Below, in pieces: positions 42,694 through 50,826 of a stretch of 64,000 nt of DNA (positions are counted from its first letter, which is position 1; each line of letters starts with the position of its first letter). The stretch lies in NCBI GenBank assembly GCA_029212885.1, contig JARGPC010000010.1:25014-89013 (forward strand). The letters are read 5' to 3'. The translations under genes and the position numbers were made by a program. The notes beneath the pieces were generated by a model. It was not told the DNA's origin, ran no database searches, and saw only the letters and a list, made by a program, of their open reading frames with translations. The DNA is from Coxiellaceae bacterium. GTDB lineage: Bacteria > Pseudomonadota > Gammaproteobacteria > Coxiellales > Coxiellaceae.

Positions 42694-44747
42694 CCTGGGA
42701 TGAAGCTGGGGTATCGTTCTTTTTGCAGTGGTGTGCTCATCGCATCACTGACGGTGGATCCGCCGGGTGATTCGGGAGCTTGAGCTGCAGTTTGTTCAGA
42801 TTGAAGATCAGCCTTAAGAGCCGCTGGGTAAGCAGCTGCAACTAGTTGCGATAATACTTGTGATTTGCACTGGTTGGTATCGCAGGGTAAAACGTCTGTT
42901 TGTAAAATCGCTTTTAATAAATAGGTATTGAGTGAATGTGGGTTTAGCCGTGCTTGACGTGTAATGCCATTGTATTTGTATTCTTTGTAGTGCAAAAAGC
43001 TCAGTAATACACGTGCGATCTGTCGGCTTGTAAAAGCGTTTGGCTTTTCTAGTGCTGCCAATAATTGTTGTGCACGATGACGACCACCTGAATGAAATAG
43101 GCTTAATCCAGCGGCGCCATGTTGCAAGTAATAGTCTTGAATAGCGTTGCTTACGTTGACTTTAATGTTGCTCCATTCAACTGAGACACCTTGCGGTAAT
43201 GTTGAATACGCTTTGGTTGAGCGGTGCAACAAATCGCGTGCAGCGATGAGAGAAAAATCCTCTACATCATGCATTTTATTAACATTTTTAATGATGTAAT
43301 TATTACACAGTGAGTATGCTAGTGAGCGTTGATCATCGGTTGGCATTTGTTGTTTTGGTATTGATGCTATTTTTTTCCTTAGCCTTTTGTGTTTTGCTGG
43401 AATCAGTTCTAAAGCGCGATCAATAAAATAATCACGGCCGTTTTGAAAGTAAGGTTTGAATACGGTATTTTTTATTTTTTTAGCCGCAGGCTTGCCATAC
43501 ATGACCATATCTATTTCACGTGAACAGTTGGCTTGCTCATCATAAGCACTGGAGCCCGACAGTGTCATGCCCCAGCTAAAAGAGGTGGCTTTGGTATGTA
43601 CGCCACCATAGCGATTTTTTTCAGCTCGTGGCGCAAGCCGTGAATGGTTATCATCGCGAGTCGCCCAGCGGATTTCTAACTGTGGCCAATGAGCTGGATT
43701 TAAGTGACTAACAATGTAATCGATAGAATCGATATTTGTGCCGCCACCAAAGCGGCTTTCTTGGCGGTGGTTTTCATATTTATCGGCATAAAAGCGAAAC
43801 TGAACACCTCGCTTGACCGCTTCGATAATGGCATTAAGAATACGCTGGTTGTTGATGTTAGAAACAATCATCGATATCTTTTCACCTGCACGTGTTTGTT
43901 GTATGCCTTGCTCAAGTGCCACTAAAGTAGGTGCCATGGTGTTAGGCTGCGTTGCATATTCTTTTTTGCTGATAAGCATGGCGCGTGTGGTAATGCGACT
44001 GTCTTCATTCAGTGCGGTGGGGCTTGTAGGTGGTGTAACAGTCACGCTATCAAAATTAAAGTTTGGGGTTTTTTTTACTGCTGGTTTATCTGTGTGCCAC
44101 AGCGTATTAAATTCGCTGAGTAACTCTTTAGCTAGAAAACCGCGCAGTATGGTACACATTTCGCGACGACGATGCTTTTCATCACTGGCATGCCATATAT
44201 CACCGCTACCCAATAATGCGGTTGTTTCACCGTTAGCGTTATCGCATAACCATAACTTTTGATGGTAGGTATCACGCAGTAATGCATCGTGGGGTTTGAT
44301 ATCAATCGTAATGCGTGAGTTGCCTGCATACTGTTGTTTTAATTTTTCTATTTCAGCGTAAATTAATTGTTGATGTTTATCGCGTGGTTTGAGTAAGCGG
44401 CTTGGTCCGCCACGTTGATTGATGAGCATCCTTAGTGTGAAAGCTTGACTGGACTCATTGGCTTGTTTTAATCGGTGCTTAATAGCAGATAACACTTCAG
44501 CGCCTTCTTCGCAATCTGCTTCAAATTTATAGGTAGACACGGATAAGAAGCTGTTTGAGTTTTGAATCAATGCGAGTCGTCGTTGTTTAACATCGGCGGC
44601 TAAGCCAGCAGCATCATCTAGCGTGACTTCACCACCAACCGCAAGATGGCCTGAACCTTTGTATGCACGCAAGTTTACCGCGGTATTAATGGCAGTTCTG
44701 CGCATTTCTAAATCTTGAGTAAATAGTTTTGTTTCGCCCTGTCTCAT
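42690..44747 (-). CDS. Phospholipase D-like protein, candidate effector
   Basis: 685 residues. HKD motif 1 is complete: HQKLWLCD with His162, Lys164 and Asp169, then GSGD at about 180-183. Motif 2 is HTKATSFS with His384 and Lys386 but Ser in place of Asp, then GSSAYDEQ and EIDMV. Two HKD half-sites make one PLD active site, so phosphodiesterase or phosphatidyltransferase chemistry is likely, possibly altered. The C-terminal 250 residues are unassigned and the tail is Ser/Pro-rich. No signal peptide. GGGTGAG favours the ATG at 44747 over a GTG at 44762. PLD-type effectors are known in Legionella. Confidence 0.7.
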   Translation of the reverse strand: MRQGETKLFTQDLEMRRTAINTAVNLRAYKGSGHLAVGGEVTLDDAAGLAADVKQRRLALIQNSNSFLSVSTYKFEADCEEGAEVLSAIKHRLKQANESSQAFTLRMLINQRGGPSRLLKPRDKHQQLIYAEIEKLKQQYAGNSRITIDIKPHDALLRDTYHQKLWLCDNANGETTALLGSGDIWHASDEKHRRREMCTILRGFLAKELLSEFNTLWHTDKPAVKKTPNFNFDSVTVTPPTSPTALNEDSRITTRAMLISKKEYATQPNTMAPTLVALEQGIQQTRAGEKISMIVSNINNQRILNAIIEAVKRGVQFRFYADKYENHRQESRFGGGTNIDSIDYIVSHLNPAHWPQLEIRWATRDDNHSRLAPRAEKNRYGGVHTKATSFSWGMTLSGSSAYDEQANCSREIDMVMYGKPAAKKIKNTVFKPYFQNGRDYFIDRALELIPAKHKRLRKKIASIPKQQMPTDDQRSLAYSLCNNYIIKNVNKMHDVEDFSLIAARDLLHRSTKAYSTLPQGVSVEWSNIKVNVSNAIQDYYLQHGAAGLSLFHSGGRHRAQQLLAALEKPNAFTSRQIARVLLSFLHYKEYKYNGITRQARLNPHSLNTYLLKAILQTDVLPCDTNQCKSQVLSQLVAAAYPAALKADLQSEQTAAQAPESPGGSTVSDAMSTPLQKERYPSFIPG

Positions 44748-44787
44748 CTCGCTCACCCACACTATTCTTTCTAGTAATATATGGTCG

Positions 44788-44820
44788 ATTTTAGCGCGGT
44801 TATATTAATGAAATATTAAA
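44788..44820 (-). promoter_or_regulatory. PmrA-type box and -10 of the PLD gene
   Basis: On the minus strand TTTAAT (complement of 44815-44820), atttc, ATTAAT (44804-44809), then exactly 10 bp to TAAAAT (44788-44793), a 5/6 -10. Read against the Legionella consensus cTTAATatT-N2-cTTAATatT it has three mismatches in 16 defined bases. The ATG is 40 bases downstream. Confidence 0.65.
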
Positions 44821-44934
44821 GAAGGGGTTATATATTATTCATCAAATCAGCGACTTGACAGGCGATTTATGCGTACTTTTTTTCTGTAAGGTACGTTTTG
44901 TGGTCTTATTCGAGGTTTTAATTCAGCATTAAGG

Positions 44935-45603
44935 TTAAGCGGCCGCGGTTGGCTGCTTTAAAATATCAGCTGGTTGCGGTAATAGAGCGTCGGCGCCCCA
45001 GTTAAGATGTGAGTTGTCATCAGGGATGTAACCAAATTCAACAATCCAAGCCAGCATGTCGGCACGCTTTGCGGCAATCACATCGTTTTCACAATCACCC
45101 ACATAGATGGCTTCGCGCGGTGAGATGCCGGCGATTTTGCATGCTTCGAGTAAAGGTTGCGGATGTGGTTTTTTATTTTTATAGGTGTCGCCACCAATGC
45201 AAGTGAGGCTACGGTGGTATAGTTCGACGTGTTGCATTTGGGTTTTTAAAAAGCTTTCGTGTTTGTTGCTGATTACGCCCCACATCATGCCTTGTTGCTC
45301 CAGTTGATCGAGCACTGGATAATAGCCATCAAACACAGACAACTGATACGTAATAAATTGCGGGTAATTATCGAGTAAGCGTTGTGCTAGTTGCTTGATT
45401 TTTTTGTCGTCATTAATACCGAACGCGGTACGCATTAAACCTTGGCCACCGGCAGAGATTAATGGCCGCATTTGTTGCACGCTAACAGGTTGGCGATTTT
45501 CTTCAGCCAGTACATGATTGATAGTGGCGGTTATGCTCGGTGCGGTATCTAATAATGTGCCGTCAGCATCAAAAAAGATCGCTTTTATAGTTGATTTGCT
45601 CAT
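44935..45603 (-). CDS. gph: HAD-family phosphatase, Gph/MupP type
   Basis: 222 residues. HAD motif I FDADGTLLDTAPSI with nucleophile Asp11, motif II in WGVISNKHE, and motif III/IV YVGDCENDVIAAKRADM are intact, with a C1 cap as in phosphoglycolate phosphatase. Directly coupled to ubiG (ATGA overlap). In pseudomonads the gene in this place encodes MupP, an N-acetylmuramate 6-phosphate phosphatase of cell-wall recycling, so either substrate is possible. Confidence 0.85.
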   Translation of the reverse strand: MSKSTIKAIFFDADGTLLDTAPSITATINHVLAEENRQPVSVQQMRPLISAGGQGLMRTAFGINDDKKIKQLAQRLLDNYPQFITYQLSVFDGYYPVLDQLEQQGMMWGVISNKHESFLKTQMQHVELYHRSLTCIGGDTYKNKKPHPQPLLEACKIAGISPREAIYVGDCENDVIAAKRADMLAWIVEFGYIPDDNSHLNWGADALLPQPADILKQPTAAA

Positions 45604-46307
45604 GCTTTTCGAAACGCAGCAAGGTAGTTAACGCTAACGTCACTAGTGAGTGTAAAAGCAGATGATAACGGTTGGTAGTGTATGCCTTGTAAGTTGATAA
45701 GCTCTAAACCTGCTTCGCGCGCCATATGGCATAACTCAGAAGGTTTTATAAATTTTGCATATTCATGCGTGCCGCGTGGTAATAAACCCAGTACGTACTC
45801 AGCAGCTACGATGCCTTGTGCATACGCTTTTAAGTTGCGATTAATGGTTGAGAAAAAAGCGGTGCCACCGGTGACTAAGCAATCGCTGCAAGCTTTTACA
45901 ATAGCTGTTGGGTCTGGCACGTGTTCTAGCATTTCCATGCAGGTGACAGTATTAAATGAATCAGCGTTTTGCTGACTAAAGTCTTCAACCGATTGCGCTT
46001 GGTATTTGATTTTTAATGATTGGCTTTCAGCATGCTGTTGCGCAGCGGCGAGTAAGTCCTCACTGAGATCCAGGGCGCTAACGCGGGCATTTTGTTTAGC
46101 CATTGCTTCGGATAATAATCCGCCACCGCAACCAACATCCAATACTGCCTTATTGTCTAATGCACAGTATTGCTCGATAAATTGCAAACGCAGTGGGTTG
46201 AGTTGGTGTAATGGTTTCATTGGACCGTTAGGGTTCCACCAATCATTAGCTAATTGATTAAAACGTTCGAGTTCTGCTGGGTCATGATTCATGGAGCTAG
46301 CTTGCAC
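45600..46307 (-). CDS. ubiG: Ubiquinone biosynthesis O-methyltransferase
   Basis: 235 residues. SAM-binding motif I is VLDVGCGGGLLSEAMAK, followed by CMEMLEHVPDP, FFSTINRNLKAY and GTHEYAKFIKPSEL, all diagnostic for UbiG, which carries out both O-methylations of ubiquinone synthesis. The frame opens with a GTG preceded by GAGG; an ATG 15 bases in (MNHDPAEL) is the start by family comparison. Four-base overlap with gph. Confidence 0.93.
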   Translation of the reverse strand: MQASSMNHDPAELERFNQLANDWWNPNGPMKPLHQLNPLRLQFIEQYCALDNKAVLDVGCGGGLLSEAMAKQNARVSALDLSEDLLAAAQQHAESQSLKIKYQAQSVEDFSQQNADSFNTVTCMEMLEHVPDPTAIVKACSDCLVTGGTAFFSTINRNLKAYAQGIVAAEYVLGLLPRGTHEYAKFIKPSELCHMAREAGLELINLQGIHYQPLSSAFTLTSDVSVNYLAAFRKA

Positions 46308-46310
46308 GTA

Positions 46311-46664
46311 TTATACCTCAATCTGAATTTTTTCAGCATCTGCAATCGTTAGCTGGATTTGATTTAATATCTGAGTAATGCAAGAAGCTTCGGGTAATTT
46401 ATCTTGTTGGTCGATGTTTTCAATTGCTCTTTCAACCAGTTGTTGTAAGCGGGGTACGCCAGAATAGCAGCATGCACCGTGTAGTTTATTGAGATGCAGG
46501 CTCAATAAGCTTTTATCTTGTTGTGCATAAGCGGTTTCAATTTGTTTGCTGTAATTGGGTAATTCAGCCACCAACATGGTTAATAGTTCTTGTGCTAATT
46601 CGGCTTGGTGATTGCCGCGTTCTAAACACAGCGACCAATCAATGGCGTGTAAATCAGTGGTCAT
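46311..46664 (-). CDS. Stand-alone HPt (histidine phosphotransfer) domain protein
   Basis: 117 residues, a single four-helix HPt domain. The phosphorylatable His62 lies in LHLNKLHGACCYSGVPRLQQ, nearly the HPt signature of BarA-type hybrid kinases (LHGSCGYSGVP). It would shuttle phosphoryl groups between a hybrid kinase and a response regulator, in Legionella-type bacteria perhaps the LetAS/BarA-UvrY pathway. Start at 46664 chosen for AAAGGAG seven bases upstream; a longer frame upstream is spurious. Its first 11 bases overlap the CDF gene. Confidence 0.8.
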   Translation of the reverse strand: MTTDLHAIDWSLCLERGNHQAELAQELLTMLVAELPNYSKQIETAYAQQDKSLLSLHLNKLHGACCYSGVPRLQQLVERAIENIDQQDKLPEASCITQILNQIQLTIADAEKIQIEV

Positions 46665-47556
46665 GTTTATGCTCCTTTGCGGGGGCAGCACAGGCTTTAT
46701 CGACAACATGTACATGCAATTCGGGTTGTAACGTAACATGTTCAATATGATATTCATTGCGTAGCATCTTGAGTAAATCTTGTAGTACATGTTCCCAGCA
46801 CTCCATTGTTTTAATCACAACGTGCGCTGATAAAACAATTTTGCCGGATGATAAGGTCCAAATATGTAAATCATGCAGTGATTCAATCGCTGGAATAGAT
46901 AGCATATGCGATTTTACGTTTTGAATATTGATGTTGCGTGGTGTACCTTCCATTAAGACAGCTAATGATTCTTTGAGTAATTGCACACTGGAAAACATAA
47001 TCAGTATCGCAATTAATATAGAAAGGATTGGATCAATTTCAATCCAGTGTGTGAAGGTAACGACTGCACCTGATACTAACGCAGCAAACGAGCCCAATAA
47101 GTCGCTGAGCACATGTAGCATGGCTGCACGGATATTAAGGGTTTGTTCGCTTTTGCTTAGTAACCAGGCAATATAAATATTTACTACCATGCCGATAAAA
47201 GCAATCACCATTACCGTTGGGCCTTTAATGGCATGCGGGTTATGAAAACGCTTGATGGCCTCTATAATGACAACAATTGATATCACAAACATCAAGAGGC
47301 TGCTTAACCAAGCGGCAATTACTTCGGCGCGACCTAAGCCAAAAGTGTGTTTATCTGAGGGCGGCTTTAACGCGATCCAAGCGGCAAATGCGGCAATGCC
47401 GAGTGCCAACGCATCGGAGCCCATGTGGCCAGCATCGGATAGCAAAGCTAAAGAATTTGCCCACCAACCACCAGCCAATTCAACTAAGGCAAAGCCAAAA
47501 GTGAGAAAAATAGCGGCAATCAACACTCGATGAGGTGGTTTGGCGTGCATATGCAT
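46654..47556 (-). CDS. Cation diffusion facilitator (ZitB/CzcD-type)
   Basis: 300 residues, six spans. Span II DAGHMGSDALALGIAA and span V HVLSDLLGSFAALVSG supply the four metal ligands (Asp, His/Asp, His, Asp) of the zinc-type transport site. Histidine-rich ends (MHMHAK and KEHKHDH) bind metal. The C-terminal cytoplasmic domain (IESLHDLHIWTLSSGKIVLS) is typical. Exports Zn2+ or related metals at the inner membrane, useful in metal-loaded host vacuoles. Two bases from sohB. Confidence 0.92.
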   Translation of the reverse strand: MHMHAKPPHRVLIAAIFLTFGFALVELAGGWWANSLALLSDAGHMGSDALALGIAAFAAWIALKPPSDKHTFGLGRAEVIAAWLSSLLMFVISIVVIIEAIKRFHNPHAIKGPTVMVIAFIGMVVNIYIAWLLSKSEQTLNIRAAMLHVLSDLLGSFAALVSGAVVTFTHWIEIDPILSILIAILIMFSSVQLLKESLAVLMEGTPRNINIQNVKSHMLSIPAIESLHDLHIWTLSSGKIVLSAHVVIKTMECWEHVLQDLLKMLRNEYHIEHVTLQPELHVHVVDKACAAPAKEHKHDH

Positions 47557-47558
47557 GG

Positions 47559-48542
47559 TTAGTGTGCCCCTGCTAGTAACGACTCGCTGGTGGATAGGAT
47601 TTTCTTGATCAGCGGTTGCTTCATCTTATAACCGATCTCATACAGATGGAAGTCGCTACGTTGATTGAGTAAAAAATCATCACTGGTTTGAAGTTGATCA
47701 ACCAGTTTAAAATCGATCGCTTGTTGACCATACCAGTGTTCACCAGTGGCTACTTGTTCAAGGTCTACAATTGGGCGACATTGGTTGATATGATTTTTAA
47801 ATAACTCGTGTGTTTCGTCGATTTCATGTTGCATTTTTTCACGGCCTTTTTCAGTGTTTTCACCAAATACCGTTAATGTACGTTTGAATTGGCCGGCAGT
47901 GAGCTGTTCAAAGTCGATGTCTTTCTTCTTTAAAAAGCGATGCAGGTTAGGCAGTTGCATGAGTACACCGATCGAGCCAATAATCGCAAACGGTGCGCAT
48001 ATAATATGGTCTGCAACGCATGCCATCATATAGCCGCCACTTGCAGCGACTTTATCAATCGCGATGGTGAGCTTAATGCCAGCCTGTTTGATACGTTGCA
48101 ATTGTGATGCAGCTAGGCCATAGGCATAGACAACACCACCGCCACTCTCAAGCCGAACCAATACTTGGTCTTTTTTAGTCGCGACTAATAATATGGCGTT
48201 AATGCATTCGGTGAGTCCAGCTGTATCAGAAGCGCGGATATCACCATGGAAGTTCAGTATATATAAGCGTGGTTTTTGATCAGCTTTTTTATCGGCTTTT
48301 TGTTGTTTTTTATCAGCCTTAGTCAGTTGCTTTAGTTCAGCCTTCGATAGCACTTTCTCATGCAGTAAGTCACTGGTTTGTTGGTATTTTTTGTTTAATT
48401 TTTTGATCGACAAATGACCTTTGGTCTTGTCTTGTTTGGCTTTTGCGGCGATGCCTGTGATACCAGCAAATACACCGAGGACGGCTAGCACAATAGTAAT
48501 GGTGCAAACCAGGAAGTAGCCAAATTGTGCTAACCAATGCAT
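47559..48542 (-). CDS. sohB: SohB-type S49 inner-membrane peptidase
   Basis: 327 residues. N-terminal span (GYFLVCTITIVLAVLGVFAG), a Lys-rich segment, then the S49 (SppA-like) fold. The catalytic Ser is in DKVAASGGYMMACVAD and the catalytic Lys in the LTAGQFKRTLTVFGENTEKGREK region. IGSIGVLMQ and LESGGGVVYAYG are family blocks. SohB acts on proteins in the periplasm. A G7 tract (48585-48591) lies just upstream of the start. Confidence 0.92.
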   Translation of the reverse strand: MHWLAQFGYFLVCTITIVLAVLGVFAGITGIAAKAKQDKTKGHLSIKKLNKKYQQTSDLLHEKVLSKAELKQLTKADKKQQKADKKADQKPRLYILNFHGDIRASDTAGLTECINAILLVATKKDQVLVRLESGGGVVYAYGLAASQLQRIKQAGIKLTIAIDKVAASGGYMMACVADHIICAPFAIIGSIGVLMQLPNLHRFLKKKDIDFEQLTAGQFKRTLTVFGENTEKGREKMQHEIDETHELFKNHINQCRPIVDLEQVATGEHWYGQQAIDFKLVDQLQTSDDFLLNQRSDFHLYEIGYKMKQPLIKKILSTSESLLAGAH

Positions 48543-48610
48543 TGTGTTCGCCTCGTTATTTTCAGAGGGGTTATTTTACCGTGAGGGGGGGTAATTGCAA
48601 CCGCTGTTCG

Positions 48611-49744
48611 TCATTCCGACTTAGCGGCTGCCATTTTTTTATACTGCTCAGTAATGTCGACGGCTTGCGGGGTTGCGTTAGCAATCGGGATACTGAGTTG
48701 GCCAGCATCCTTTGTGAGGTTGAGCTTGTCTAAATTGATTGAACGTAATTGTGGATAGTCATAACTGCTGAAATACAGCACATGATTGGTGAGGTCTTTG
48801 TATACAGTCCACTGCGTTGTTTCAATGCCGGCAAGACCCTGTTCTTTGCTGCCACGCACAAAACCTTTAGGGATGGAGACATTGCCAAGAATATGCTGAG
48901 CCAATACCATGGCGCTATTGGAGTCAGCAACCGGTAAGGCAGTTTTTGTCAGAAAAGACATTTTAACAAAGCGTGATGGCGGTGTGGTATCACCGGGCAA
49001 GCCCACCATGCCTGATCCTTGACCCGTACTGGAGTAATCAAAGCCGTCAATATCGACAGGTGAAGGTGAGTAAGGTGATAAGTTGGCATAGTTTTTCAGG
49101 TTGGTGATTTGCCAGTCAAAGGTAGGGTCGTTGGTTAGCACGCCAAGTGGGTTGTCATAAACATGTCGTTTGCCCTTAACCCATTCAATGACAATGCTTT
49201 GACCGGTGGCATCACTGAAAATGGCATGCAATGGAAATACTACTTGGCCATGGTTGGGTATGGAAATGGGCTGCGAGAATACGGTGATATTGTTGAGGGC
49301 TGCTTTTACTTCGGCAACTGTTTTAAAGTTGCCCAAAGCCCAGTCGCTCACTTGTAAATAGGGGATGGCATGATCAAGGTTACTGGTGGGTTGTGCTGGG
49401 TATTGAGTGCTGTTGGGTAAATAGAGTAGGCTCGCGCTTAAGCCTTGTTCGTTGATACCATCGACAGCGCCGGGTTGGCCAAAGTAATTCATATAGACGT
49501 AGCCGTATTTACTTTTCCAGCTCATGCTTTTTTTGCCATCAGGTGTTGTATTTGAAAAATCACGTCCGCGCGGTGAGGACATCACTTGAGAGTTCAGGTT
49601 GGGGCCGAACTCCATTGAGCGGCCAATCATCACAGAGCCATCTTGGGCCTTAATGGTGATGTAAGTACAGGCCTGGGCGCAAGAAAAGGCAACGGCGGAG
49701 GCTAAAGCAATGAGGGGGAGTAGCTTGTAAGTGTTGATTTTCAT
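48611..49744 (-). CDS. Secreted Ntn-type linear amide hydrolase (choloylglycine hydrolase family)
   Basis: 377 residues. Signal peptide (about 1-25, ending CAQA) places Cys26 of CTYITI at the mature N terminus, the autocatalytic nucleophile of the penicillin V acylase / bile salt hydrolase family. MIGRSMEFG with the conserved Arg and Asp/Glu region, GAVDGINEQGLSASLLYLP and VLTNDPTFDWQ are family blocks. Substrate could be a bile salt, a penicillin-like amide or an acyl-homoserine lactone. An A-rich leader with GGAA precedes the start. First gene of a minus-strand run toward gph. Confidence 0.88.
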   Translation of the reverse strand: MKINTYKLLPLIALASAVAFSCAQACTYITIKAQDGSVMIGRSMEFGPNLNSQVMSSPRGRDFSNTTPDGKKSMSWKSKYGYVYMNYFGQPGAVDGINEQGLSASLLYLPNSTQYPAQPTSNLDHAIPYLQVSDWALGNFKTVAEVKAALNNITVFSQPISIPNHGQVVFPLHAIFSDATGQSIVIEWVKGKRHVYDNPLGVLTNDPTFDWQITNLKNYANLSPYSPSPVDIDGFDYSSTGQGSGMVGLPGDTTPPSRFVKMSFLTKTALPVADSNSAMVLAQHILGNVSIPKGFVRGSKEQGLAGIETTQWTVYKDLTNHVLYFSSYDYPQLRSINLDKLNLTKDAGQLSIPIANATPQAVDITEQYKKMAAAKSE

Positions 49745-49827
49745 AATGCATTCCTTGCGATGAAAAATAAAAAGCCTATTTAATATATCAAATTCCTAAC
49801 ACAGAATCACTAGCTAATGTTTTGTGA

Positions 49828-50826
49828 ATGCGCCCAGCTTATGCTACTTTTTATGGCATGGATGATACTTTTTTTATCAGGGTAATTTACCAACACTACG
49901 GCCTGCAAAAAGATTCGGTTATTTTACTGCGTCATGGCATTAATCGAACTTACCGAGCAACAGATGATAATAATCAAGCTGTCATTATCCGAGTGCAATC
50001 TGCTGATTTTCGTGATAGAGCGTGGATTAGTGCGGAGCTGGAGTATTGTAGTTATATTAATCAAATGGGTCTAACAGCTAACCAAGCTATTGCCAATAAA
50101 TCGGGGGGCTTGATCAGTGTTGTCGAATCGGATAATCATTATTATCTTACAGCCTTTAATTGTTTTAGTGGTGTGGAAATCGATATACACAATAAGCAAT
50201 TATTGACAGCTGATAACTTACAGCTGTTTGGTAACACATTAGGTCAATTGCATAATTTTGCTGAAGGCTACCAGCCGGGTAATCGTTCACGGCCTGGTTT
50301 TCAACAAATATTGGATCATGTGCCGCAAAATAATTTGCAGCCAACGTTCTTAAGTATAAAAAATGAATATTTTGAAAATATTGCATCACTTGAGCAGCGC
50401 AAGGATAATTTTGGTTTGATTCACGGCGACTTTAAATTTGATAATATGCTACTGTCGCATGGGCAGTTTCAATTGTTTGATTTTGATCACAGCTTTTATT
50501 ATTTTTATGTGGCTGATTTATTATTACCACTGAAAATTTATTTTTGCCTACCTGGTTTGGGCTTTTATCCTGCGAGTAATCAGCAAATTGATGAGTTTCT
50601 ACAGCCAGTTATTGTGGGTTATCGTCAAAGAAGGGTGATAGACGGAATAGAGTTGCAGCGTTTACCTATCTTAATGCAGGGTTCGTTTATTCGCGCTTAT
50701 ATTGAACTCAATTATTTGCAGCATATGGATGACTACAGCAGTAACGAGCTTATGCCATTCATCGAAAAGCACTTGGATTACAATAATCGCTTAATGGAAT
50801 ACGACTTTGGTTGGAGTTTAAAATGA
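49828..50826 (+). CDS. APH-like small-molecule/protein kinase
   Basis: 332 residues of the aminoglycoside phosphotransferase / choline kinase fold. The catalytic loop is LIHGDFKFDNMLL and the metal-binding Asp follows in LFDFDHSFYY; AVIIRVQSADF carries the N-lobe segment. Substrate unknown (homoserine, choline, sugar or antibiotic). An internal ATG at 49858 (MDDTFFIRVIYQ) is an equally likely start; neither has a clear ribosome binding site. A G6 run lies in frame at 50103-50108. Stop overlaps the SDR start by four bases, so the two form an operon. Confidence 0.75.
   Translation: MRPAYATFYGMDDTFFIRVIYQHYGLQKDSVILLRHGINRTYRATDDNNQAVIIRVQSADFRDRAWISAELEYCSYINQMGLTANQAIANKSGGLISVVESDNHYYLTAFNCFSGVEIDIHNKQLLTADNLQLFGNTLGQLHNFAEGYQPGNRSRPGFQQILDHVPQNNLQPTFLSIKNEYFENIASLEQRKDNFGLIHGDFKFDNMLLSHGQFQLFDFDHSFYYFYVADLLLPLKIYFCLPGLGFYPASNQQIDEFLQPVIVGYRQRRVIDGIELQRLPILMQGSFIRAYIELNYLQHMDDYSSNELMPFIEKHLDYNNRLMEYDFGWSLK

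Noticed and set aside
48597..48627. Inverted repeat GCAACCGCT/AGCGGCTGC at the end of the Ntn hydrolase gene as terminator
   Set aside because: One mismatched pair and no T-run after it in the direction of the gene.
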